This document shows, piece by piece, positions 45,135 to 57,319 of a stretch of DNA of 64,000 bases (position 1 is the stretch's first letter; every line of letters starts with the position of its first letter). The notes below the pieces were generated by a model, which worked only from the letters and a program-made list of their open reading frames with translations, did not search any database and had not been told where the DNA came from. The position numbers and the translations under genes are program-made. The stretch is from Chlamydoabsidia padenii (taxonomy: Eukaryota > Mucoromycota > Mucoromycetes > Mucorales > Cunninghamellaceae). Where the stretch lies: contig JAIWND010000006.1 of assembly GCA_025330725.1 (NCBI GenBank), positions 1,240,001 to 1,304,000 on the forward strand. The letters are read 5' to 3'.

Positions 45135-46875
45135 CTAGAGTTTGTTAATACGGCCACGGGGATACATTTGTTCGTAAGCATGGTGTCCAAGGTAATCGAT
45201 AGGGCTTTGTACAAAGTGATCCTTCAAGTTTCGAATATCCACCATATCCCTTGTGATGTGTTGAATGGTTGGTGCCCCCATTAAGCGCATGCACATGACC
45301 AATTCATCTTGTAAGAGTTGAATAAGCTTCTTGACCCCTTCGTCACCATAAGTAGACATGGCAAACTAAGTTATATATACATTTGCAAAAAGTTAGTACC
45401 GATCTACGTCGTATTGTTTGTTTTTTTTCCCTTTACCAAAGCCGGACGTCCAATACCAACACCCTTTGCACCCAGAGCCACGGCCTTGAAGATATCAGAC
45501 CCACGTCGAATACCACCATCAATGTATACTTCAAAGTTCTTGTCCAAACCTTCAGCACGCAAGGCATCCATGATTTCAGGTAACAATTCGATAGCAGAGG
45601 GAGCAAAATCCAATTGACGTCCACCGTGATTCGAGATGACAATACCAGCACAACCATGACGAGCAGCCAAAACAGCATCTTCAGGACATTGGATACCCTT
45701 GAGCATGATAGGCATCTTGGTGATCCCTTTTAACCAATCCAGATCGTCCCAGTTCAAAGAGGGATCAATAAAAGTACTGATATATCTGGCAGCACCTTCA
45801 TCCCGGTTAATATCCTTTTGACCTTCCATTTCTTCAGGGCCATCGTCGGAGTATTTAACACGCATATCCTTTTCCCGTCGACCTAAAAAAGGAAATAAGT
45901 AAGATAATGGATGATGTATGTATATAGTTCCTACCTAGTTGAGGAGCATCCACAGTAACAAACAAGCCTTTGATACCACGATCTTCTGCATGTTTGACGA
46001 ATTTCTTGGTGACTTCACGATCAGAGTTGACATAGAGTTGAAGCCATTGGGGTTGAGAAGGTTGAGCCATATCGACGATTTCATCAAAAGAGCAACTGGC
46101 CAAAGTAGGAATCATTTGGATAATCTTCTTGTCGGCAGCAGCACGAGTTAACACCAATTCACCTTCAGGATGACCCAACTTGCCAAGAGCAGTACCAGTG
46201 ATATAGAGAGGCATTGAGACAGTAGATCCTAACATTTTAGTAGACAAATCCAGTTTCTTGACATTCACCATGACCCTAGGACGTAACCAGATACGATGGA
46301 AGGCATTGTGATTTTCTCTCATGGAGATTTCATCATCAGCACCACTAGAGTAGTAAGCCCATGCTTCAGGTTTGAGGACAGTTTTGGCAACAGCTATTAG
46401 TAATAATAGTGATAATAAAAAGGTAGATGAGTATATGCAAAGAGTAAAGGGGAGGGGATAACTTACATTCAAAATCAAATGCATTATACATTTCATCCAA
46501 TCGGGGCATTTTTTCTCTAGCCAATCGCACTTGTTCATCAGCTTTAGATTCAATTTTGGCAGTGACTCCTGTATGTGAGATATCCAGTACACCCATACAG
46601 ACTTCAGGACTGAGGAAGCGAGAGATAATATCAGGAGGGTGGATAGGATCAAAGGCATCAGTGGCATCTTGACCAGCATACTTGAGGATAATCTTTTGAC
46701 CACCAGGATGACTTGGTAAGAATTCAGTCAGGTCATACACCTTTCCGTGAATAACAATCCACAAATCGTCTAAACATTAAAAGTCATTAAAGATCCATAC
46801 TAATATACGCATTTTTCTTATCTTCTTACCTTTGGTATTATGAGCAGCAACTTCTTGAGGTGTAATGTTCTTCAT
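45135..46875 (-). CDS. L-lactate dehydrogenase, cytochrome b2 type
   Basis: Five exons, 46875-46830, 46769-46467, 46393-45935, 45882-45437 and 45365-45135, encode 494 residues. A cytochrome b5 domain is at about residues 5-80, with haem ligands in FLPSHPGG and DPIHPPD. An FMN-dependent alpha-hydroxy acid dehydrogenase domain follows, with YYSSGADDE, the catalytic His in VISNHGGRQLD, and GGIRRGSDIFKAVALGAKGV. The enzyme oxidises L-lactate to pyruvate and passes electrons through haem to cytochrome c. The N-terminus MKNITPQEVAAHNTKDDLW enters the b5 domain at once. There is therefore no mitochondrial presequence, unlike yeast Cyb2. Confidence 0.94.
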
Positions 46876-47321
46876 GATGAGTTGATTTTAATAATGTAAG
46901 ATAAGAAAGTTAAAAAAAAAAAAAAAAAAAAAAAGAGAGAGGGGAAGAGAGGAAGAAATTGGAGTTGGAAAAAAACGAGGAGTCATGTTTTATATAAATC
47001 AAGCACCGCATAGAGTTTTTATTTATTCCAGCATAAACCAATCAAGTAACAAATCCATATGTTACTATCAATGGAAATTGTACGATACCTTTAGAGGTAA
47101 AGCTTCATTTGATCGATACGGAACAACATACTGTACCTCCTCATATGCTTCTCACTACCATTTGGTGGATCTTGTCTCCACATATTTTTTTTAAATTCCG
47201 TCTAGTCCAATCAGAACTTCGCTCCAACCTGCAGGGTTTTATCTACTTCTTTTTTCAACCGCCGCCTTTTTTCTTCTTTCTCCTCTCTTTTTACTTTTAT
47301 TCTACTTGCTCACTCTTGGCC
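46876..47321. promoter_or_regulatory. Divergent promoter, CYB2 / TBC gene
   Basis: Contains A23 at about 46911-46934 close to the CYB2 ATG, a variant element TTTAAATTCCGTC (about 47190-47202) 120 bp before the TBC-gene ATG, and a CT-rich leader (47255-47310). Confidence 0.45.
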
Positions 47322-50300
47322 ATGCATAACCAGGAAGATGGGACACAAACTGTTGGTGTTCCTTTGAATGTAAGTTGAAATCATGCATTACAAGGATGTT
47401 TTTATTAACTAGCTATTGCTTTATCCCCTCTAGACATTTACTCTTCCTACACCAACAGACATTACTCTAACACCATTCTGGACAACGATACGCCAAGAAG
47501 ATTGCTTCATTATACAAAAGTCGCAAACGACTGGTATGTTTAAAAGCTTTGTCACCACTATTGCCAATGTTTTTGACACCAAACAACCTCTTTATCGTAT
47601 ACTGTTTCAACGGGAATCAAATAGTGCTTGTCTTCAAATTGGCGTAGCAGAAACTGAAAAGGCTCTTGGAACGGCATGGCAATGGATACAGCAAAACATG
47701 ATTCCTGAATTACAAGACATGGATGACCCTTATGCTAAAGAAGAATGGGTCAATGAAAAAATACACATGATTGTCACCACTATTGGTAAGCTGCAAACAC
47801 AAAGACACATTATATCAATATAAACCCCATTTTTATACTGTAGATACCGGGACGGATGAATTGTCTTCTGATCATTCAGTACGGAACGCTTCAAGATCAT
47901 TCAGACAAATCTTTGATGTCCCGCCCTCTGAACGCTTGGTTAGCTGTAAGTATAATTTATCATATCATCATCAATGCACTCATCCTTTATTCTCTTTTGT
48001 TTAATAGACTACTCATGTGCCTACAGCTCACGACAAGGTTGGATTTATATCAGCGAAAACTATATTGGGTTTTACTCTTTTTTATTATCGGTGGAAACAA
48101 AACTATTACTGGAAATGAAGAATGTACAAGACTTGAAGAAGGAAAAATCTAGGCGAAGTGTCTTCTCTGATGCTCTACGAATCATCACAAAGGATAATCA
48201 AGAGGTAAGTCTAGACTGATGGAGTGGTATGATACCAGGGTTAACATTATATTATATTTTTATTGTTGATGTAGTTTGTATTTTCTACCATGTTTAAACG
48301 GGACGAAGTATATGATCTGTTGGTGCAATTGGCTGGTCAAGCAATGATACGACTCCTCAAAAGTGCTGGTGGTGACGCTCTTGGTGCATCCAACAGCAAC
48401 AATGATACCTTTGGTCCATTTATATCATCACCTGAAAGCACAAAGTCGAGCAGCAATCGATCCGTAGACTCCCGTCATTTGATCAAACCATTGAAGCAGG
48501 ACCTCGCAGCACAAAAACGAAACATGGATTACTGCTTACACTTTAGATTGCCTTTATCAGAACAATTACAAGATGCTTTGGAGGTGGTCTATACTTTGAA
48601 TCAAAGAACACATCATCGTGGTGGAGCCTCCTCATCACCGCCTTCGCTTACTCATGATATTCGTGGTCGGATCTACCTATCGGAAACATTCTTGGCATTT
48701 GAATCACAACAGCGACTTCCACAGCCACAACACCATCAACCTGTACTATGGCTTGTATTCCCTTTATATACCATCAAACGTGTGGAGCGTCTCAATACCG
48801 GTCCATACTCCACATCATTGGCCATCACCACTTATCATCATATCGAACACATCTTCCGATTCCAGGTATAAAAAAAAGGGGGGGGAGGAAAGTTATATAC
48901 CATCTGACTAATGACAATTATTTTTCTTTTCAATTGTATATACAGGCATCTAAAACATCAGCTGAAAACTTTTGTACGCTTTTACGAAGCGAACTGAAAT
49001 CACAGACGACATTTTACAAGATGCTGACACCCTTTTTATCTACCTGTGAATCTGAACGTATGTGTGAACCACCTAAACCTTCTGAAACTATACTGGTAGA
49101 TGTCACTGATGAGCACACAACAAAGGCGACAAAGCAACAACATGGAGGTCTTGGATTGGACTTTGGCTACCCGGGTGATGCAAAACAGACAAAGGATCGG
49201 GGCAAAATGAAGCTATGGAAACACTATTTTACAGGTAAAAAGGAAAAAGAAAGAAAGAAAAGAAAAGAAAGGGGAGGGGAAAGACATAGGTGGTTGTACT
49301 CATCGGTGTTTACTTTTTTTTTTTTTGCATGAATTTTAGAATATGGGCGGAATTTGACGATGCTTCGAACTTCAACATTTGGCAAATTGGTCCGTGTCGG
49401 TCTTCCAAACTCTCTTCGTGGTGAACTTTGGGAAATGTGCTCTGGATCATCCTACCTGCGCTTTGCCAATCCTGATGTATACGAAGACTTGTTGAAGATG
49501 TATGCTGATCAAGAATCACTGGCCACCGAAGAAATCGAAAAGGATTTGAATCGCTCCCTACCTGAATACGCCGCCTATCAAACACCAGAAGGTATTAGTC
49601 GTCTACGCCGGGTCTTGACTGCTTATGCCTGGCGGAATCCTGAACTTGGTTATTGTCAAGCGATGAACATTGTTGTCTCGGCTCTGTTGATCTATGCTTC
49701 CGAAGAACAGGCGTTTTGGCTACTGAATGTTTTGGTGGATCGATTATGCCCTGGATATTACAGTACTTCTATGTATGGTGCTCTCTTGGATCAAATCGTC
49801 TTTGAACAACTGGTGGAACGAACAATGCCTTTACTATGGGATCATTTCAAGAAAACAGATGTCCAACTCTCTGTGGCTTGCTTGCCTTGGTTTCTCAGTC
49901 TGTATGTCAACTCTATGCCGCTCTTGTTTGCCTTCCGGGTCTTGGATTGTTTGTTTATGGAGGGTCCCAGGATTCTCTTCCAAATTGGGTCAGTAGCAGA
50001 AAAAAAAAAAAAGGAGAGGTGTAGAAAATAGGATCTAATTTTTATGATTTATCTTATAATAGGCTTGCTGTTTTGAAGCTGAATGGTGAAGAACTTTTGC
50101 AAACAAAGGACGATGGGGCTTTTTTGGATATCTTGAAACGATTCTTTATATCCTTGGACAAACCTATTGACGAACATAATGGAAAAGCAGGATTAAACTC
50201 AAGACTTACCGTAAGTATGAACTAACATGTCGGTTTACATATGATGAACTAACTATTTTTTTTTTCCTTTATGCAGAAATTCAACGAACTCATGCTGACT

Positions 50301-51513
50301 GCTGTAAGTTTAATATCAATCAATCATCCTATAACTCACCCATGTCTATTGTTAACTTATAGTACCGAGAATTCTCCCTTGTAACAGATGAATTGGTGAC
50401 TGAAATGCGACGAACGAATCAACTCAAAGTGGCAGCGGGCATTGAATCATATACGAAGCGATCAGCAATTCGACACCTGGACGACACTGCTGGGTTTACA
50501 AAAGAAGAAATCGCCATCATCTATGACAAATTTTTCGGCGCTCTTTATTATGCAAAACACGACGGTGATCGACAGGAGACCCAGCTAGATCATGACACCT
50601 TCCACCTTCTCCTCGAAAATGTGACAACCTGGGTAAAACGACAAACGAATTCAAGCGAAACTCTCAACGACGACATGACGATCAAACGGAACCTATCAGA
50701 AAACTTTATCAACCGACTGTATCTTCACTTTAAATCTGACAACAACATGGGTGTCAGTTTTCAGGACACGGTTACTGGATTAAGCGAAATCTTCCATGGG
50801 GTAAGTGAAGAAGAAGAAAAGGGAGGAGGGGGACAGACAGTAACTGATTATTATTTTATTTTATTGTATAGGACCTGATGTCATTGATGGGATTCTTCTT
50901 CCAACTTTACAGCCACGATGGGGAAACATTGAACAATAACGATCTGCTTGCTATGGTGAAGGAACTTTGGTGGCTACTGACACAATTCAATAATGACGAT
51001 CATAATACGGCTTGGATGACCCTCAACGACTTTATCGCCCATAGCTTTGAACAATCCCAAGTGGTACATGGACATGCACCCTCAGATACCATCACACAAC
51101 AGCTGGAAAACCTCACTCTTACAAACAATGTGCGACAACATATGAACCAACTGGACCGGGTCTTGAACGCCGACACGAATCTATGCGATTTGACCCTGCC
51201 GTCCTTCCGGATGGTGGTCCTGACCAACGAATCTCTGGAAATGTTTTTTGACCACGAATTCCAACAAGGGTTTAAACTGAACAAATCATCTGCGGTGGAA
51301 CGACAAAAATCATTGGGTAGGGAACTGTTTGAAAACCTATTTGCCGAAGGGAAAAGTTTGGCCAAGACACCAGCATCTCAACCTAATCTGGCCATGGATA
51401 AACGCAAAGAGGAGGACAAGGATGAAAACATGTCGGAACAAGTGGACAATCTGTTTACGGAACTGGGTCATCTTGATGTACAGGATAATGAAGAACCATA
51501 CGTATTAGTATAG
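47322..51513 (+). CDS. GRAM-TBC Rab GTPase-activating protein (TBC1D8/9, Gyp2/Mdr1-like)
   Basis: Eleven exons, 47322-47369, 47434-47785, 47844-47945, 48008-48204, 48275-48865, 48946-49234, 49340-49988, 50063-50210, 50277-50303, 50363-50800 and 50872-51513, encode 1160 residues. Two GRAM domains precede the TBC: the first has ERLVSYYSCAYSSRQGWIYI and IGFYSFLLSVETKL, the second HDIRGRIYLSETFLAFESQ. The TBC domain runs from LVRVGLPNSLRGELWEMCSG through the Arg finger in IEKDLNRSLP and the Gln finger in GYCQAMN, to the segment spliced as LFQIGLAVLKLNGEELL. A divergent EF-hand-like stretch follows (LYSHDGETLNNNDLLAMV). The family stimulates GTP hydrolysis on Rab/Ypt proteins at endomembranes. Exon 9 is only 27 nt. 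Confidence 0.93.
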
Positions 51514-51728
51514 TTAATTGTATCTTTATAGACATTGCATATAATAAACACACTTTTATTTAAATATCCATTGTTTTAAAATAGTCTTTATTAATGTTTT
51601 GCAGGGTGATAATAATGACGAAGTAAAAAGGGGGGAATATACATGTATACACACACAAAAAAATAAAAAAGAGAGAGATAAACTATAAACATATCAAAGG
51701 GGGGGGGATTCTAATGCTATTTACTAGT
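51514..51728. other. Convergent spacer
   Basis: 3' flanks of the TBC gene and KCS1, with AATAAACA at about 51542 and a G9 run at about 51700. No gene. Confidence 0.4.
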
Positions 51729-53527
51729 CTAAAAGGATACATCATCATCATAGAGCCAAGAGGGACGCTGACCAAGCAAACCATCATCTAAATCAGCCAG
51801 ATCACTCTTGTTACCACCATGTTCAAGATAAATCCACAGGAAGCAAGCGATGAGAGATTGCACACCCAACAAATATCCTTGATCCGGCCCATCCTCTTCG
51901 GGAGGATAAGTAAATTCGTGCTGATGAGCCATCCATTCGTGTTTCGTCACCGATTTCGCAAAATCAATCAAACGCACATCAATCCTTCGTTGTCGTTGCT
52001 CGGCGTCGTAGATGATCAGTAAGGAGGAGGCATAGAATCGAAACGAGTCCATGGATTGAATGATACGGTGGATCAGGGCGAGTTTTCGAATCAAGGTGGG
52101 TAGGTGGAGGATATGACAGCCTTCGCCATTGTCAAAGTAGCGTACCAAGGAATCCCGAAAGGTGTGTGGTGTTAATGATCGGCCCTTGTACTTGTCTTCA
52201 AAGAAGAAGTGCTGTTTCGCCTTATCATAGACTTGCATCCCTGAGATTCGGACCCCAAGTTGTAGACTGGTTGATAAAGCACACTTCTTTGTTTGACTGA
52301 GCATCTTTTTCGTGTCGCTGTATACACCGTGCTAGAGAGAGAAGAAGAAGAAGAGATTAGATTAGATTATTAGTGGAGGGGGGGTTCAATTACCTGTCGA
52401 GTTCCCATTTTCAGGTCCAATACACAAGGATACTTGATATCTTCTGTCAAGTCTTCAATGAGAATGAATTGTTGCATATCATCCACGTTGACTTTTTCGA
52501 GATCGCGTTGATACATCTGTACTGACCATGGATTAGTGGGTTCCCTCCTTGGTCGCCAACTTGCTGATTTTGAAGTCGAGTCGAGTGAGGATGATTCCTG
52601 ATCAGGTTGTACAAGTCCATCATCGGTTGTTGTAGCTGTTGATGTGGTTGGTGATAAACAAATGGGTGTCAAGGTCGAAGGTGAGCCATTGGGTATAGAT
52701 GATTGATTACTTGGTCGAATCAGTGGATTATGAAGTTTCGTTTCCCGCATGCGTGGTGTTTGAGGTGCTGATGTGGTCGAGTCGATTAAAGAAGGTCGTC
52801 GTGGATGTACAGTGACTTGGGGCGCATTGATCTGTTCACTGGAACATGAATGGTCGTCATTGTCAGGTGAGTTCGTCTCGTGTGGTGTGGCATCCTCCAG
52901 TCTTTGGCACCGGAAATCCAAAACACTACGAGAGGTGTGTAGAATCGACCGTTTGCCAGTATCCGCCTCTTCTTCCAATTGTCGTTGTCGCATACCACGT
53001 TGCCAATCTTGTACTTGTTGGAGTCGTTCTTGTAGAGCATCAGGTAAAAAGACTTCACGAAGGACTTGTTCTTTAAATGTAAGTGGTGACCAGGACGTTT
53101 GAAGTTTGCAGGCATCACTTTCCCCTGTTGTTGATTCGGTAGTAGTGAGATTGTACGAAGACGAGTGCCTTCGATGGTGAGGTCGTCGTGTGGTATACTT
53201 TTTCCAATTCGCCAATAAATGTTGGTTTTCCGCCAAGATTACTTCGGGTAGCATTGGTTGAGCATTAGTGGATCGGTAAGTGACATTGACTACACCCAAG
53301 TATTGAGAAGTAAAAGGTAGTAAAGGTGCATGAAGGTGTTCTAGATATTCGTAAAATTCTTGTTCCTTGTGAGACATTGGTTTACAAATAGCCCTTTTGC
53401 TGAATCGGAAGAAGCTACAATGACCACCCACTTGGTTTTGGAAGGGTAAGAGTGGTAAAGATCGTGTCAGTAAAGTGGTCGGATCAGAAGGATCCAATTG
53501 TGGTGTGGTGTCATTTATTTGTGGCAT
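51729..53527 (-). CDS. Inositol hexakisphosphate kinase (Kcs1/IP6K)
   Basis: Two exons, 53527-52394 and 52331-51729, encode 578 residues. The N-terminal part has QNQVGGHCSFFRFSKRAICK, a family hallmark. The inositol-phosphate kinase motif PCVLDLKMGTRQ (PxxxDxKxG) lies at the end of exon 1, and the C-terminal lobe has DVRLIDFAKS and LLGVQSLIACF. A roughly 200-residue low-complexity Ser/Thr/Arg insert separates the lobes, as in fungal homologues. It makes diphosphoinositol phosphates (InsP7), which control phosphate and energy signalling. Its promoter shares a roughly 30-bp segment with the Kin4-type kinase gene. Confidence 0.93.
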
Positions 53528-53676
53528 AATGTCATTTGAAGAAAAGAAGTAAGAATAGTACGTTAAAAGGCAATAGAGGTGGGTGCTAATGAATTAATGG
53601 AGTAAAGAGAAGGGAAGAGGGAGAACATGTATAAAATCAAAAAAATCGACGAAAAACAAATCCAGTGACACCCACA

Positions 53677-53714
53677 TTTCAATCGCCGACATTCTTTATT
53701 GAGTATCAAGTTAT
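53677..53714. promoter_or_regulatory. Element variant plus shared promoter segment
   Basis: TTTCAATCGCCGACATTC followed by TTGAGTATCAAGTTATG, about 150-185 bp upstream of KCS1. It matches, with small gaps, 25700-25731 upstream of the kinase gene. Confidence 0.45.
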
Positions 53715-53765
53715 GCACAGATTCAAAAAAAACCTATTTCTAATAACTATAGCTATAATGATGTA

Positions 53766-54741
53766 TTAAAAAAGAACCACAGCAGGCACATAACCGTTCT
53801 TCATGACTTCCATCACTATGCCTTCACTATAACCAGTCAAATAAGTCGAGCCAAAGGGATTCTGTTCATTAGGACCACGTGTGAGGATCACTGGCTTTTG
53901 TTGTTCCAATTGGGTCTCGTCATTGGGTTTTGTTGTGATTTGATTGCTTGATTTCCAGGGAATTCGATTTTGCATTGTTGTAACCTAGAATATATAGAGA
54001 TTGTTATTAGATAGTTGTTTTTCTTAAATTAAAGATCACTACCTTCATGTCAGCCGTTATGATATGGGTAGGAACACCTTCTTCTGCAGGATCCGATTCG
54101 ACATCAACTAGTAGTTTGTTGGGGTTATGTTTTCCATCCACCAAATCCTTTGGGAACACCAATTTAAAAGGACATCTTTTGTATCTATTTAATTATCAAT
54201 AAGAGTTGGTATTCAAATCATCAATCAAATCACTTTGTCAGTTACCTTTGGAAATCATAGTGTCCAGGTACATTACCATGCAAGATGATTTTTTTGCATA
54301 CATGATCCGTCCCATCAATCAATATATCAAGTCCAAGGTGGAAATAGTTCAAAAAGTAGTCAGTTGCATTGTTTATAGAGGAGATATCTAATAAGAATGA
54401 CGAATTAATATCCCAACATGTGGTATTGTCTCACATGTTTAATACTTACCTCTTTCATCATCACCACCACCAACTTTTGTCATGCCCAATGGAGTGTCCC
54501 CTTTACCAGTCTTGCTTGATAGTCCACCATCGTCTGCCACCGAGTGTATTTTCATTTTATCTTGTTCCTTGTAAAACACACGAGATGGTTTGCCCAGATC
54601 TGCCAAAATATCCTGCATCGCTGTCACCCGTAAAAGTATGTCGACCTCTTGGTAAGATGTTGTCGTTGTTGTTGATGATGATCCATAATTCGTAATAGAG
54701 TCGTCATTTCCTTTTGCATCCTTTTGGTGTATTGTTGTTGC

Positions 54742-54772
<31 letters not shown>

Positions 54773-56078
54773 CCTGTTGTTCCCGTTGCTGTCAAGGTGG
54801 GATTTGATTGACGATGATGATTGGATTTTGCTGCTGTATTTGTCGCCGTTGAGGTAGATGGAAAGTAAAGAGTGACACCATGGGATACCTTGATAAACAC
54901 ATAACATAATCATTAGCAAGTTTATAGTAAACCATCATTTCTATTTTGTGGTTACCTTGGCAATGACTACCTCTAATTCCCTCCTTCCCATTTTACCGTA
55001 TTTGGTCGTTTTACCCCCATTGATGTCAGCGAGTATTCTTGAAATTGATGGGGGAGGTACGGTTTCCCATTTTGAGCTATTGCTGTGGAATATATACACT
55101 TTTGATGCGATTGGCGTAGTACCATCAGGGAATTCAAGGGGTAGTTCTATACAAACAAGAGTTTATGAGTAATGATTTTTCAATCCACAACATTTGAGGT
55201 TTACCTGAGGAGTTGGTATATAAGTGATTGTATTTTTGTGGAATAGGGAAGGTGAATGATAGACCCTAAATAAACCAAACTGTTAGTATGAATTCATTCA
55301 GCTGACTTTCTTATATAATGTATCATTTACCGGATAGTTGAGAGTATACAAGTTTTGTTCAGCCTTGAATTCACCGAGATAAGTAGGTCTATCAAAAAAA
55401 AAAAGAAAAAGAAAAAAGAAAACATGGATTAGCCAGTTTTATCTACATACTGAGTTTGGTAGTACTTACCCAAAAGACTTGTAAATAAGTAAAAAAGTAG
55501 GTATCGTTCGACTTGAGCTACATAATAGAAGAGTGATTATTAGTCCTTGTATTATTCTAGTTGAGAAAGGGGTAAACAAGACTGCTCCTGACTATTTATC
55601 TTACCTGACATCACTGTTTTGATAAACCAGTTTTACTTTGGTAGGGTCACAACATTCAATTGTTTTGAGTCGTTGTAAAGAGCCATCAAACCAAAGATTA
55701 ATACCATTGTTGGGGAGTGAGACAATAAACGCACTCCGGAAAGGATCCTAAACACCCCATCAATACAAACTGTTAGTCATGTGGTTTTCTTTATTTCAGC
55801 TTTGTTACCTGTTGATTGTACTTTAATTCCACAGATGGGAAAAAGAGTGGTCTTTCTCGAAGAAACTGTATAATATCCCATAAAGAGGAACCTGTTAAAG
55901 ATGATAACATAAAAAAAAAGGAGGGAGGAGTGAATTCACACAAGTACGTTTTTTTTTTTTTTTTTTGTTTCATGTTACTTGTCTTACCTAGTCTAAAAGG
56001 ACCCAGTGTTTTACCAGGATTGATTAAAAGTTCAATTCGTTTGGCACGTTTGGTAATATCGTTCATTGCAGTGGTCAT
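53766..56078 (-). CDS. UPF0183/PHAF1 (phagosome assembly factor 1-like) protein
   Basis: Eleven exons, 56078-55988, 55891-55809, 55747-55605, 55517-55470, 55388-55331, 55265-55205, 55146-54956, 54888-54450, 54387-54246, 54184-54043 and 53984-53766, encode 538 residues. UPF0183 signatures: INPGKTLGPFRLGSSLWDII near the N-terminus, INLWFDGSLQRLKTIE, YLGEFKAEQNLYTLNYPGLS, and VPGHYDFQRYKRCPFKLVFP. A Thr/Ser/Asn-rich insert of about 100 residues, including a ten-Thr run from a GTT trinucleotide tract (about 54735-54772), splits the conserved parts. Family members (C16orf70/MYTHO) bind phosphoinositides at autophagic membranes; the role here is inferred. The element TTTCAAATCCCGACC lies 63 bp upstream. 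Confidence 0.88.
54733..54772. repeat. (GTT)n trinucleotide repeat in the PHAF1-like gene
   Basis: A run of about ten GTT units with flanking near-copies encodes poly-Thr on the minus strand, in the non-conserved insert. Confidence 0.8.
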
Positions 56079-56641
56079 AATTAAAGAGAGAAAGAGTTCC
56101 TGCGGCCCCAATTATTTTGAACCAGAGGCATGATACATGATTTCAAATCCCGACCGTCAGGTGGTGGAAGAGCCATCCTTATCAATGTAGAGTAACGAGT
56201 TGACTAAACTGATGCATATATGTACAAGGTTGGTGTTATGTTACTGTAATTGGTCTACAGTTTATCCATGAGTTCTTTCTAGTATCATTACCAGCATCAG
56301 ATTCCACAAAAATAGCAGCCAATCCAATGCGTTTGGTCGGCATTATAAAAATATACGAATAGGCGAAACGGAATTTTTGCCTTCTTTCTCTTCTTTTACT
56401 TCATTCCATCCATCTTCACATTAAACCATAAACCCTGAAGAAAAATACAAACTCTATATTCGAAATGTACAAAGCTCGGTGGTTACTGAAAGTATAAAGG
56501 CCATTTTACTTGAACGCAATCTCAAAATAACGACATGCACCTTCAGCAGTGAAAAAAGCTAATGACAAAATAACAATGATTGATGGATTTTACTAATGCT
56601 TATACGTTACTATCACTAATAATGTATCTTAATTTGTGCTC
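56079..56641. other. Spacer with promoter-like sequence
   Basis: The element TTTCAAATCCCGACC (56141-56155) serves PHAF1. A second promoter-like CT-rich stretch at 56378-56425 is followed by ATG at 56465 (MYKARWLLK, then GTATAA). It could be a first exon of the small plus-strand gene downstream, but I could not link the two in phase. Confidence 0.4.
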
Positions 56642-57041
56642 ATGGTCAAGATTACTAACTTTTTGGTGATTGGTGCTAAAATAAGTTGGAAAATAAACAC
56701 AACTCATTTGAAATCGCAATCTAACAATCACCAAACTCCCGAACCAAAAATTATGGTGGTAAAAAGATATACAGCAAACTATAAAGATCTGGAAAATGGC
56801 TACAAGAAAAAGAAGGTATATCCTTAGGAAGTGAAGGTCTGTGTAATCAACATTATTAATGACTCCTCGACTCTGAAGACTACAAAAGTTGCTTTTTACA
56901 CCAAAAGTTGTCACCAATGCCCAGATCCTTCCTCTAAATCAAACAAGCATAGGTGTACAATTACTACCAGGAACCAAATGGCAAACTACCGACATCGATG
57001 GCAAAACTATCATGGAACAAGTCTTGGAGACTAAAGTATAG
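56642..57041 (+). CDS. Small uncharacterised gene, boundaries uncertain
   Basis: Two exons, 56642-56815 and 56889-57041 (phase 0), give 108 residues from the first in-frame ATG. Exon 1 is Lys/Asn-rich (MVVKRYTANYKDLENGYKKK). Exon 2 reads like a compact beta-rich end (TSIGVQLLPGTKWQTTDIDG) and is followed by AATAAA signals at about 57090-57100. The chosen acceptor ACAAAAG|TTG keeps this frame; another acceptor opens a less protein-like frame. An upstream exon around 56465 is possible. No family is recognised. Confidence 0.4.
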
Positions 57042-57130
57042 TGGGAACTCTTTTGATTAGCTTTAGTTTTATACATGATATATGTTTAAATAAAAATAAA
57101 GAATGATACCATGTCACTAGTGATACTCAT

Positions 57131-57196
57131 TTATCCAACCTGTTTTCGTTTTTGAGTGCCTCGAATTACACTGCTCTTTATTATCAATGTTGACGA

Positions 57197-57260
<64 letters not shown>

Positions 57261-57319
57261 ATACATTTTGCCTTGGCATAGGAATCGGGATCCTCAAAGA
57301 GATTTCTCCCTCGGGCCAT
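57131..57319 (-). pseudogene. C2-domain-like remnant split by a poly-A run
   Basis: The minus strand reads MARGRNLFEDPDSYAKAKCM, then a T60/A60 run (57199-57258), then LIIKSSVIRGTQKRK. The two halves resemble the beta strands of a C2 domain around the DPYVK and SxVIxxTxNPVW positions. The run may be an intron tract, but no good donor is visible, and neither a 5' end nor a continuation can be traced. Low confidence. Confidence 0.25.
57199..57258. repeat. T60 homopolymer
   Basis: An uninterrupted poly-T on the plus strand, one of the longest in the window. Confidence 0.85.
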
